Positions 1 through 12,300 of a stretch of 64,000 nucleotides of DNA are shown here, one piece after another (position 1 is the first letter of the stretch; the number at the start of each line of letters is the position of its first letter). The DNA lies in the NCBI GenBank assembly GCA_003116995.1, contig BDSL01000117.1, positions 186,001 through 250,000 of the forward strand, given 5' to 3'. The translations under genes were made by a program, and so were the position numbers. Under the pieces are notes generated by a model. The model had not been told where the DNA came from. It saw nothing but the letters and a program-made list of their open reading frames with translations, and did no database searches. This DNA is from Yamagishiella unicocca. Its lineage: Eukaryota > Chlorophyta > Chlorophyceae > Chlamydomonadales > Volvocaceae.

Positions 1-34
1 CTAGGTAGACACCACAGCTGCGCAGAGGACATAG

Positions 35-256
35 CGTTGGCTAGCCCCGTCCTGTAGTGACTCTTGCTGACGAAAGACACCTATCGCGACTGGCCGCGCG
101 CGTTGGGGCGTTGGCTAGCCCCGTCCTGTAGTGACTCTTGCTGACGAAAGACACCTATCGCGACTGGCCGCGCGCGTTGGGGCGTTGGCTAGCCCCGTCC
201 TGTAGTGACTCTTGCTGACGAAAGACACCTACCGCGACTGGCCGCGCGCGTTGGGC
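35..256. repeat. 74-bp tandem repeat, three copies
   Basis: Three head-to-tail copies of a 74-bp unit start at 35, 109 and 183, each beginning CGTTGGCTAGCCCCGTCC. The copies are almost identical; the third differs at one base (ctaccg for ctatcg) and at its end. The array lies in the intron before the first visible exon of receptor copy 1. Seventy-four is not a multiple of three and all frames stop soon, so it is not coding. Confidence 0.9.
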
Positions 257-374
257 CACCCCTGCGCAGCCGCCCGGCTGTTCATGCCCCGATATGTGAG
301 CGCGCATCTCGCCAGCCACCACCTACCTGCTGCTCGGCACTCGGGTCGTCTATATGTCTCTTTCGCTGCTGCAG

Positions 375-3300
375 GGCGGCCATGTCCTCCGCATGGAGCT
401 GGAAAGGCTACAAGTCCATCCCGTTGACGGTGCTGCCCAGCCACCTCTACTACCGCGCGGACATCTTTGCCGCGCACAATATCAGCTCGCCACCGCACAC
501 GTGGGATGACGTCATCAACATCGCGGAGCAGTTCGGCGGCAGAGACATGGTACGTATATCTGTAGGCAAGGTGTGCCGCAGCAGGCCTACCTAACAGCTG
601 AGCGTACGTGCATGCGTGCTGCTGCCTTCATTTCCAGCAGTACGTAACGGACCTATCTGTCACCCCGTCCGTAAATTTCGAAAATAATTTAAGCAAGCTC
701 CGCGCCTCTTACCGCTGCCTCGAGAGCCTCCAAGCAAGCTACACGAGCGCTGCTGATGCTCTTTCCCTGCCTTTATGTACGCTTACCGATGCCCCGTGGG
801 CATGCATGTATGTGTAGCGGGCGTACAGTACGCACCCATATTTGTACTGCGCGGATCTATGCCCCTGGAAGGGTGCATATATATGAGCATAATATAATCA
901 TGCTCATGTCTGCGCCTATTAGAATGTCAGCTAGTAATCGCGCAAGGATGCATGCGGTAAAATGACACATACACGCACCATACACACTTTTCCAATTAAC
1001 GTGTGCACCTACATACCTCGTGCAGGACGGGGACGGTCAGGTCGAAATTGGGATCTGCATGGATACTGCTGGTGAGGCTAGCTACGAATAAGGCCGCATG
1101 CGTGCATTGGGAAGGAAACTAATGCCGCCGGTTGCTATATATTACTTTAAAAACGCCAAAACGGGTGGGTAATAATGGACGTATCTTAGAGATCGCATGG
1201 ATGCCGCCGCGATGCGAGACTGGGTCTAATTAGATGCAGGCTGGCGGGCATGAAGCAAGCGATGGCTGCTGCGGACCCAAGTATATGTGCTCTTATTATG
1301 TGGCGGAATTGGCTGGACGGGATACCAACCCGGACGCTAGCAAACCCAGCCACGTACCCACGTACGTACCCCACACAGAATGTGACCGGACCACCGTCCT
1401 GGCCATCCTGGGCAGCATCATCCAGCTGCGCGGCACCACGGACGGCGTCATCTTCGACCCGACCGACCTGCGGTTACTGACGCAAGGGGCGGCGCTGCGG
1501 GAGGCTATGCGCATCTTCAGTGGGCTGCAGAAGTACGGCATTCCAGCCAAGACGCCATGCCTGATGATGTACCCCATGTATCACATGAAAGGGGCCTGTC
1601 TCATGACGATTGGCTTTCCGACTGCGTTCAAGGTGGGTGGATGGGTGGATGGCTAGCTAGACGGCTGCGTTCCCTAGCTAGCTAGCCTGCTTGCTGATTG
1701 CATGTACGTACATGCAATGTCCCGGCTGCTGCTGGTCGCTGCTACCTAGCTGTATTGAATAAGGAAAAGCGCTTACGTCCAGCTTGCAGAATAGTATAGC
1801 TAATAGTGGCCATACCTTGAGAACGTACTTAAGTACAGTCCAGCGGAGGCTAAAGCGCTAGGGGAGTGTTGTCCGGGCTGGCGAGTCCCGAGCGGATCGG
1901 GGTAAAGCGTTGTCGCCCTCCCAGAACCCACCCTACCCTCCGAGGCACTTCCGCACCCACCCAGACGGTGCCATACCCCCCAAAATTGCCAAAACCGCCC
2001 AGACGCGTGATATCCCCGCCTAGACGCCCCCATACCCTCCAGTAGTAGTGCCGTACCCGCCCGGACGAAGTCATACCCGCCCAGAAATCGCCAGGCCCAC
2101 CCAGTCGCGCGGAATCCCCGCCTATCTAGGACGTCACCAGACCCTCCCAGAACTTATCATACTCGCTTAGGCGCGTGCAATCCTGCCCAGCCTTTAAAAG
2201 GAGCTTTTACCCAATTCAGTTCCCTCCAATGGATTTGCAAAAGCACAAGCCGGCACTCAGCGTGTGCAGTCGTATGGCAGCAGCCTTTAACGCGAGCACC
2301 TGCCAGAGAAAGACGGTTGTTGCTTTCCAAATTCAAATGCGGCCATGCTGTACAGCAAAAACAATGGCGCCATATGTCTATCGAGGGAGCGAGGTTGTTG
2401 CTGGGTTGCGCTGAAAATTTATTTCTTGCTATTATTGTGCTATTGTATTTCTTGCTATTATAGTGCTGGACTTTTGTTGTTTCGGGCAATTGTCCAAACC
2501 GGCAGCACCGAGAACACAGCAATGGTTATTGGCAGTAAGCAACAGTTGCAACACTACCGGTATCTTGTAATGAAAGTCAATTTCTCTCGCAGATTACTGC
2601 GTGCACCTTAGCAGTTAACGTGTGGTTCATTCGCTGGCTCGTGCACCTTTGGATCTTCATTTTCAAAGTCGTAGACTCCAACGACTGTTCCGAATTATGG
2701 TACGAGTCGGAGGTCGCGTTTCATAGATTTCGTTCAGGGGGAACAAACCACGGGCCACGGGCCTCCAGCAGCAGCACTTCCGACGCAAAGCCAGGTACCT
2801 CTCTAATACCTCATTGGCAAGCAAGCGGTACAGGTTCAGGTAGCATGGAGAGACCAGAGACCATGCATACATTCTTGGGTTGTTCACTTCCTTGTTGCAC
2901 CTTCGACGGTCTGCTGAGGTCTGGCCGCGTCTGGTATGGTTTGTGTGCACCTGGGCGGGTCTGGTCGGGTTGGCGAACATCTCGCAGGGTCTGGGCTTGC
3001 CTGTCAAGGTCTGGGTGGGGTTGCCTAGGCTACACAAGGTTAGCGCACGCCTAGGCGGGTCTGGCAAAGCCCGGGAGCCATTGGTAAGCAGGTACGGATA
3101 TGGGCTGGGCTGGCAAGGTACGAACCGGTATTGGTCTGCCTGGGCGGCTTTGGCACGGGATGAGGGTGTGCGCGCGCGCCTGGGCGCTTCTGGCAGGTAT
3201 GAGAAGGATTGCGCACGTCTGAGCAGGCATGGCAACGTCGGGTAAGTTCGGGATACGTCTGGCTTCACGCCACCAATGCCTCCATGTGATGCTCGATATC

Positions 3301-6300
3301 AATTTATACTGGATTAATTTGAATAGGTGCGATATTGAAACCGGTACGCGTTTGGCAGGATCGAGCTGTGTGTAGCGGTGAACGCGCAAGCCAGTAGGGC
3401 CCAATATCAAATGCGTGACTCATTTTTGAATTGGGCATGGCATTTGTGTGCCCCTGGAGTTGTGTCAAGGGATCAGGGAGCGGCAGGGTTACTTGGCCCT
3501 CCACCGCTAATGACGAGCCTGCACGACCTCACCCCTTATCGCCTGGTGTGCTACGATGAGTACGCCTGGGCTTCGTACTTCCTGCTCTGTGTAATAGACC
3601 CTGCTCGGATGTGCCTCCCCCACGCGCAGCTGAGCAGCTTTCCGGGCGCCTTTCCTCTGCTGCGCGGCAACATCCGGACCGCTGCGCTGCCTGGCTCGGC
3701 TCTCGTCCTGGACCGCGCCACGGGGGAGCTGGTGCGCTGCACCCGGGAGCTGTGCCCGCACGCGGACAGGGTGGTGCGGCAAGACTCAGGGGAGGAGGTG
3801 AGGCGGGGCTTGGGAGAGGGGGGTCGTTTCCCGCGCCGGCTCCTATCTTGTTTTACCCTACACCTGCATACCTACTGAGCTACCTTTCCAGCAAGCTGGA
3901 TGAAAGTCATTAGCTAGCAGGCGTACGAGGATACTTTTCCTGCATCAGTTCAGGGTCGGCGGGCTAACGGTGTGCGCCTTGCGTTTGCTCTCCCGCAGGT
4001 GCTTGTCAACAAAATCGTTTCCTTCGATTCGGTCAGCTTCGTAATCAACAAATACGCGCCACTGTATCGACAAGCGGCAGCGTTCAAGATGCTGTCGACC
4101 CTGTCGGGCCCGGTGGACCATAAGACCATGATGCTGGACTTCATGTCAGGTCGGTCGATGATGGAGAGAGAGATGAGCGCGTCATCGCTAGCTCATTATC
4201 CGTAGGTTGCTTTGTTCGAACAGTCGAGGCGTGCATCAATCGCTTAGTTCATGAGGGGTCTAATTACCCCCTCTCGCCTCCCGTCTCTTCTGGACCGCCA
4301 TCTTCACCGCCTTGGTTTGTCGGCCGTGGATTCGCGGCGGATTCTTTTTAAACCCCTCTCGGTGCTTTGTCCATTTCAATCTATCTATCGATTCGCAGAG
4401 GTCAGCCCGACGAGAGTTTCAGAGCTTGACCTGAAGGAGTGGATGAGCGCCGGCTACGAATACAACAATACGAAGTCGTTCCTGGATGAGGTGTGATGAA
4501 GTCTGCGTCGCATGTAGGGCCGTTTCGTTTGGAAAGTACTAGAGGTGGCTGGACAAGTATGAATGAAGGCGATGAATCAGATAAGAGCCCGAAGCAACCT
4601 GACCTCGACGCTAAATACCTACCGGTGGTCCTCCTGTGTGTGTTGATGCCTGCTGCATCTTGTGAGGGGTAACTAACATTGAAATAACATTGAAACTATG
4701 CTATGCCGCCAGCTGCGCAGCTCCGTCGTTTGGTGGGATAGATGTCTAGCCGCCCGTCTGGAACCACCGTGGGCTCAATCATCCAATCGTACTCGCTCGC
4801 TCCCTAACTGGCGCGCATGCTCGATCTATTGATCCCTTCCCTTGCAGTATCGGAATACAATGGACAGCCAAAACATATTGTTCGACCTTCGGTTTCCTGG
4901 CGTGTTCGAGTACAAGTGAGTACGTAGCGGCGGCCGCAGCATCAGTGCTGCTTTGCGTGGCTGGGCTGGTACTGTGATCATCCGACAGTGTGGCCGTGGG
5001 CGTCGGTACACTGCTGCGCGTCGCTTCGTCAATTTGTATAAGTTCCTCAGCGTGCTTGGGCTACTCCATACTTAACCGCTGCCTAACACAATCGCGTCGC
5101 AGGGACCTCGTGGGTCAGTTCGTGCAGGCTGTTGCGGACCTGAATCAGTCAATCGAGGCCGCGGAAGCCAATCTAAGGCAAGGCGTCGAGGGGTTGATAC
5201 AAAGCCAGGGGGGCGTGGACGCCATGTTGCCGACGTACCGCAAGTCGCTTGGTATCATCGAGGATGAGCCTGCTGGCAAAGACGCAAAGGTACAGCGCGT
5301 ATGCAAGGTCACCACGCGGCCGTCCATGCCCTTGCTTGTCATCAGGCATGTGCGGATACAGGCGGGTCCCACCCTGCCGCGGCTGGTGTGTACGTTGTGC
5401 CCTATCCTACGTGGATGCCCACCCTATGGCAGTCGAATCGTCGTAAAAGGTCCTTAGGAATCGTATCGAGACCTCTTACGTACGACGCTAGGGGGTAATA
5501 ACCACTTATACATAGCTAGGAATCCTGACAAATTACAACCTCGTACGCCGATGGGATAGCCTCGTCGGAGGGTAGCAGTTTTGGTAGCCAGTATAGTAAT
5601 ATCTTAACAATGTCGTACAACCAAACTTTGTGTTGTACAATGGTTGTAGTTCATTATCTTTTCATGGTTTGAGTTCTTCAACCTTGCCTATTTGCCACTT
5701 ACCGGTCCGGTCGAGCCATCTGCATCGGACCGGTCCGGTCTACTACCACGGACTGCCACGGACTGGTCCGATCGACCACTGCCACAGGCCAGTCCAGCCC
5801 AGCCTAATTGCGTCAGACCGGTGCAGTTTTCACCTCAGCAAGCCGCCAGCAGGCTTCTGACGCAAACCCGCACGTCGGCCTTCATCCTCCGCCAATGTAG
5901 GAACCCCTTGTGGCTCCCAGCCCGGTTTCGGAAGTCCTGCTCATTGCAGTGGTGTTGCCGGTGGCTAGCATCTTCGTCCTGGCGGTCCTGTATCTACTGC
6001 TGGCGTCTTACAAACGCGTCCTTTATCTGGTGCTCCTTCGTCCTTCGGAAGCGCCAGGTCCGGGCATGGTGGTCCTTTGTGTGACCGACATTCAGGTGCG
6101 CACCAAGGGGTGGGGCGGCTGCACGCTAGCGCGCCAGCGTGGTAGCTGGGCTGGTAAGACGGCTCGTGCGCGAGCCGCGTAGGTAGTTGTAGGTGCACGC
6201 ATAGGTAGGTATGTGTACGTTATATGGTCGTTATCAGGATGTGTCAGTTTTCGATGTGGAGACAACACGGTCTTCGGTGCGGGGGGATAACAATGATACA

Positions 6301-9300
6301 TAGCTGGGCAGCTACGCAGGCGGGAGATAAGAGGGACATTGCGTGCAAGCGACAGCGCGCCGGCTCAAGCGTACCGGTCTACGGATTAGGAAAATGACAA
6401 CTCTGCTATGGTGCGAGGCTGTGCGTGTACATGTGCAGTTCTGATTGACCTGGAAATTAACAAATTTGCCCTGTCCCAAGGGCGAACAGTTGCACATTTC
6501 GCCAGCTTTCATCTGCTTCTTCCAAATACGCTACATCGACTTAATGGTGTCCGTCACGTAATTGGATATAACCTTCCAAGTCGCAGCCTGCGTTGGATCC
6601 AATGTTTTGGATCGAACAGGATCACGCGCATTGGCAAAACACATTAGTAGATGTGCTGACCGACTGGCCGCCTTTTATGGATAGTTACGGACAATGAAAC
6701 GACACACAAACTGACAAACAATGAATTGATATACGAACTGCCAAACATTGCCATCAAACGGCGGTACGGATGGTAGATGGCGGGGCCAATCTTCAGGACA
6801 CCCTGTACCTTGCGGCTCTATCCCGCTCTACTGTTACGACTCCCTCGTGTATATTTGGACCATACGGACCTGCATGCATTCTTCGGCCTCCCTCAGGACT
6901 CCACGACGCTGTGGGAGACGCTCCCCGCGGACGTGTGCCAGACGGCCATCCAGTTGCACCACATGGCCATCCGGAAGTACGCCAGCCTGCACAAGGGCTA
7001 CGAGAGCGCCACGGAGGGTGGGTGCGGGGGATGAAGGGAGGCAGGCCGCCTGGGCTGCCGAGGATGGAACCAGTGAACGACGGCGCGGCGGGCCGTTCAT
7101 CCTGTATCACACCCTGCGCAATCCTGTATGTATTCACAGGCGACTTCTGCATAATGCATTGCCTTCCGTACTTCCACGGACGGTAATGCCGAAAATTCTG
7201 CCGACACGCACGCATACGTATTGCTAAAAATGTACTGCTAGAAGTTAGCCATTCCCAACCAACCCACTCAACCAAACCCCTCAGGTGATTCCTTCATCCT
7301 TGCCTTCCGTACATCCACGGACTGCACCCGGTTCGCGCTGCGCGCACAGCAAGCCCTCCTGGAGCTGGACTGGCCGCCCGAGCTGCTAGCCAGCCCGCAC
7401 GCGTCCAGCGTCTCCGTAACATGCGATGCAAAGGCGTTGCAACACTGGACTCGGTATGCCTGCGGTCCGACAATTCATGCGCTACTGCGCCCCGCTTACA
7501 CCGGGTCGGCACGTCTTAGGCCTGGTCAGCAGCCGCGGCCGCACCAGCAGTTAGGAAAGACGGCATCCAGAACACACCGCGTTAAAATCGCGGGGCTACC
7601 TTCATCGACGTCTGTGGATGCCAGCACGCAAGGACGACTGCAAGCCCAGAAGTCCAGCTTTGATGCCAGTGGATCAGACCTGCCCGTCCGCACCTGGACC
7701 TGCACAACTAACCCAGAGTTTGACCCTGGTCACCTGCTGGTCAACACTGCCGTAGACTTGGGAACGCCATCGCCCAATATGGAGGAGATTTGCACCAGCG
7801 GGGAAGATGCGCTCGACCGATCTGCCGGGTTCTGGGCACCCGACCCACTCATCAGCCAGGATGGCCCGGCGGTACTACTGCCGAGGAGGGACAGCAGGGG
7901 CAGCAAAACCGCAGGGCAGCCAGGGCCGCAATGGGCTCGGGAAGATGGGGGCTCGCACTTCCTGTCGCAGGGACAGTTGTCGCTGCTGCCCTCTCCTTCA
8001 TACGCTGCCGAGGCAGGGGCTCAAAAAATAAGGGGGCCCTGGCCTCAGGCGATCCGGTCTGTCCTGCTGTCGGCCTTGGGACGTAAGACCGACTCGTCGC
8101 CGTCCGGACGGGGAGCGGCTGTCCTGGAGAAGCCGCGCTCAGCCGTGCTTCCCCCCGTGCTGGGCGGTGTGTCGCGTCGTCATACAATGGCGGGGGTTGG
8201 CGGCAGCACGCACGGCGCAAGCAAGCGGGAACTGCAGTTCGTTCGCGGCAGCGATCCGTCAGCCAAGGACGCCATTAACGACCTGCGGGCCACCGCCGAC
8301 AGCATCGATGGCGCTGCAGCGTCGGCCAGGCAACCGTCGGTTGCGGGAAGCCACAGGAGCAACAGCATATCATCTCAGACGACCACGTCCCTCAGGTCGA
8401 AGATGGAGCGCCTGAGGCCCTCGGGCAGCAGCTGCACGGACGACATACCAGCGGCGGCGACGGAGTCGGTGGGCTTCATGGCGCTGATTGCGGCTGTCTT
8501 TCCCGTGGCGCTACCGGGCTACAAAGAGGGCGGGGCACCGGCCGCCGATGGGGAAGAGACGGTAATATTCAGGTATGCACGAGCGTGCGCAGAATGAATG
8601 CGGCTGCCGGCTTTTCGGTACAAAGCCGAGCTCAGTGCAGATTGCACTCAACACTTACCTTGGCTTGCTGGTCCAGATATAGTCGATCGGGAAACCGTAG
8701 GGGGCGAGCACTGGTGCCAGATGGAGTATGTAACATCGTCTCCTGCTTGACAGCAAGGCACATTGTATTGCTTGTCGCTATAAACCGTACGTACGCGGGA
8801 TGCGCTAGATAGTCGGCGAGCAGCACATGCATGCCAGTGGAATGCATTCCATAGCACATCAGGCAGTCGGCGGGGGCACACGACTTACAATCGATTACGC
8901 AAATAATGGACGAAGGGGTTAGCATTAGCGAGCTGCTCTCTAGCGTTGCGTGCGCGCGCCGTCGCTTTTGGGCCCATTACTGCAGCCAGCCTGCTTGCTT
9001 AAGCACCGACTTAGTCATCGCGTGCATTGGTGTGGCCTCCCACCCGCAGAGGCCTCCGCGTGCGCATCGGGTTCCACAGCGGCGTGCTCGGCCAAGCGGA
9101 GGTGCAGTTCAACCGCGCCAGCCAGCGCACAGTCTACTCGGGGCCAGTGGTGCAGCTCGCCAAAGCAGTCAGCGACGCGGGCCGTGGCGGCCAAACCACG
9201 CTGTCGTCGGAGACCCTGGGCTCCCTGGACTTCGTGTTCCTGCACGGGGAGTCAGGCGTGGTGCTGCACAGCGGCCTGCACGTGCTCAAGGAGGGCGCTC

Positions 9301-12300
9301 CCGAGGTGGAGCTCTACAGCCTGTTCAGCCACTCGCTGCTGCCCAGGGTGGCATTCCTGGACGAGCCCCGATCCCAGGTCATGAAGGTATGAACGGCGGC
9401 GGCGGCGCAAGTGTGGCATCTGCTATCGTGTCGCATATAGCGGTTAGATAGGGACTCAGAGGAGGCCGCGCACATGTGCTGGGATTGGTGGCGGTGGACA
9501 AATGCATATGTAAGGCCCTCCTGGATGGATGACCTGTCTGAGGGCCTTATCTGCTGCATACGTTTTCAAAGAGATAATGATGCGCGCGTACGACAGCGTG
9601 GAAATCCATCCACTATACGGTATATCTATCTAGAGGCTTGTTGCTCATCCATGGATCACGGTCGTGTCCATGGATGCACCAATGTCCGCAGGCACCTGGA
9701 TTACTGACAGCTCCTCTGGGTTTCTTGGCAGTGGCGGTGGCTCAGTTAGAGGATGTGGCCAACACCTGGGAGGCGGAGGCCTCATCCTTGTCCCACTCCG
9801 CGTTCGCGTCTATCCGACACCAAGCGCAGGAGCTGGCAAACCAATTTCAGGGCTACTTGGTAGGCTATGTGCGTGGCTGATCGATGCGAGCGAATCGGTA
9901 TGTGTGGGAACCGAGGAACTGCGTCCTACTCGTCCGTACATCATACACATACGACGTACACGATGGCAGCGACTTTTTTCATTGCTGGTAGTGACTGAAA
10001 CCCGCCCGCGCCCTGCTCATGCACTATTTGCTTATTGCACACGTATTTGAAGCTGGTGACTGGGCACGAAGGGCTGCAAGCCGTCTTCACCGATCCAGTT
10101 GCCGCTGTCAGGTGGGTACGTACGTGCGCAGCGGGGTGCCGTTTTGCGGGGTAAAAAATACGAATGGAAGGTAGGTCTTGCAGCTGCGCGTGTTAAAGTC
10201 TGATGGCCCATGTTGGCTGCTGCTGCCCAGCTTGGTGCCGCCTCTCAATTCGCTTGCAATTAACTAGACATCCAGCGCCCGCGACGCGACTTGCGCTATT
10301 AAGGGAAATGCGTGTATGTCTGTGCAGGTGGGTACTGACCTTGCAGCTACATATCGACGGCAAGCGGAACAATCTGGATTCGTCCAGCGAAACAGGGGTA
10401 GGTTCTCGTCGTTGTCCAGCTAGCTTGTGCTGCAACCTAGGTAGATATCCTGGTTCTGCCTGTCGCTGCTGCTGGATGAACCGCGTGTACTTGAAGCTGC
10501 TGCATTACCTGTATTTATACCGCCTCCGGCCCTAAATGGGTGCGTGAACGCTGTCACAGTGATGCGTCGGTGCATTCTCCAATTCGGTGGATCGTCGTCC
10601 TTGAAGGCTTGGCGCCCAGCGGGGGGACAATAAACGCGCTTGCCCCTTTCCATCCGCGGCGACACACCTCGAACTGTAGGCGGGGACGGAGGCATGCCGT
10701 CCGACCCTCATCATGCGGGGTGGTATTGACATCGGCGCCTTGCGAGTGAGTAAAAATGCCTGTACCTGTGCCATATACTCTGCCTAATCAACGGAATTGT
10801 GTTGCAGCTACGGGAAGGGTTCTGAGGAATTAGTGTAGTGTAAGTGACGGGAAGGCCTCTGTGCAATTATTTACACTTTAGTAAAGTTGTTTTAAAGCTT
10901 GAAAGGAGTTCCCGGTCGGCAGACGCGTTGATAAGTACAAATTAAAGTAATTGGATCCACAGTACGAAACCGCTTTATGGCCGTGTGCAAGCGGCACACC
11001 GGGGCGATGCTGAATCATGTGGGCCCAAAAGGCCTCCGTCATTCGAATGCCAGTACAACTCGCGGTCATCGCGGGCTGCCAGTATCCCGAGCACCCGCAA
11101 CCAGTTGACCACTACCAGTGGCTCGCCCCCCCCCCTTGGCCCATCGCTTTGTTGAGTTTTGTAGTCGCGAACTCCCAGTGCTTTGGTTACGGTATTTGGT
11201 ACACATTTGACCCAGATCACCGTTACGCGGACGGTTTGCGGAGTCGAGGGAATTTGTGCCGTTACGTACATCGACTTGATAATTATTTTACAGTTACGGG
11301 AAGGCGGCCGGAGAATTATTTATTTCCTTCCGTAACTGCACATTTTGCCGAATATTTTGTTTTCGTTTATTTTAGTGAGGTACGGTAATTTAATAATGCA
11401 GAAGGCGGACAGGGGGCACACCGCGCGTGTAGTGTAAAAACACGGCCTCTCTGCGTTTCCGGAGGTGGAGCTGTGGAACCCGGGATAGCCTCGCGTACAT
11501 GCCGTACGTGGCGGGCGTCGCGTTGCTTTGGTGGCAGCTCACGTGCACTGGCTCGAATCATCCTCTTGCAGGCTGGGCTCACCTTCGACGGGCGGATCGT
11601 GTACGAGGGAGGTGCATGCAAGGGGGCGCGCGGCCTTGCCCTTCATGCGCACTGGCAGGAGGTGCTGGTGAGCTACAGTGTGGCGAGGGCGGTGCTCGGC
11701 GAGGTGAGGAGGAGAGACAATGAGAAGTCATCAAGCAAGCAGCTAGTTGGCGCTCAGCTAGGTTGAATCGTAGCAGCACCGCTGTCCAGTGGATTCACGT
11801 TGGGTCAGTGTTGGCAGATGCCAGGAGCGGGGAGGAGTGGCTACCTACATATCCCCATTGCGTCGTCGTACCTCCGAAAAGTACCAGTACCGGTACGAGC
11901 AGTCCGCCGCATGATGGCCTGCCTTCTGCCGGTATCCAGAATGTCCAGCGACACATAGGCACCTTGCCGGCTGCGATCTCACACCATTAACGTATTTTCT
12001 GGGCGTGTGGGGAGCAGAAAGACTTCCCCCAGACCGGCTGCGCCTTCCTTACTGTTAACATGTCTTCTTGCGCGCGCGGCCGCCATACCGGCCCATGCAT
12101 GCGCCGTGCCGCCCCATGCATGCAGGGTAGCCCGCAGCTGCGCGATCTAAAGGAAAGCCTCTACCAGCTCACAACCACCGGCCGGGACGTAACGATGCCA
12201 GACAAGGGCGGCGCAATGGAGGCGTCACCCCGCCGGGCCCGACGGATGAGCGTTATGGCTCGCCGGCCCTTCAGCATGCGCAGCGTGGTAGCCACGAGTG

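Noticed and set aside
375..6095. Bacterial contamination suggested by the solute-binding domain
   Set aside because: The domain is split by many introns with matching boundaries in two paralogues and is joined in phase to a membrane span and cyclase domains.
6793..7275. 160-codon minus-strand frame across a cyclase exon
   Set aside because: It overlaps the phased exon 6897-7017, which has cyclase motifs and a paralogous counterpart at 35931-36051.
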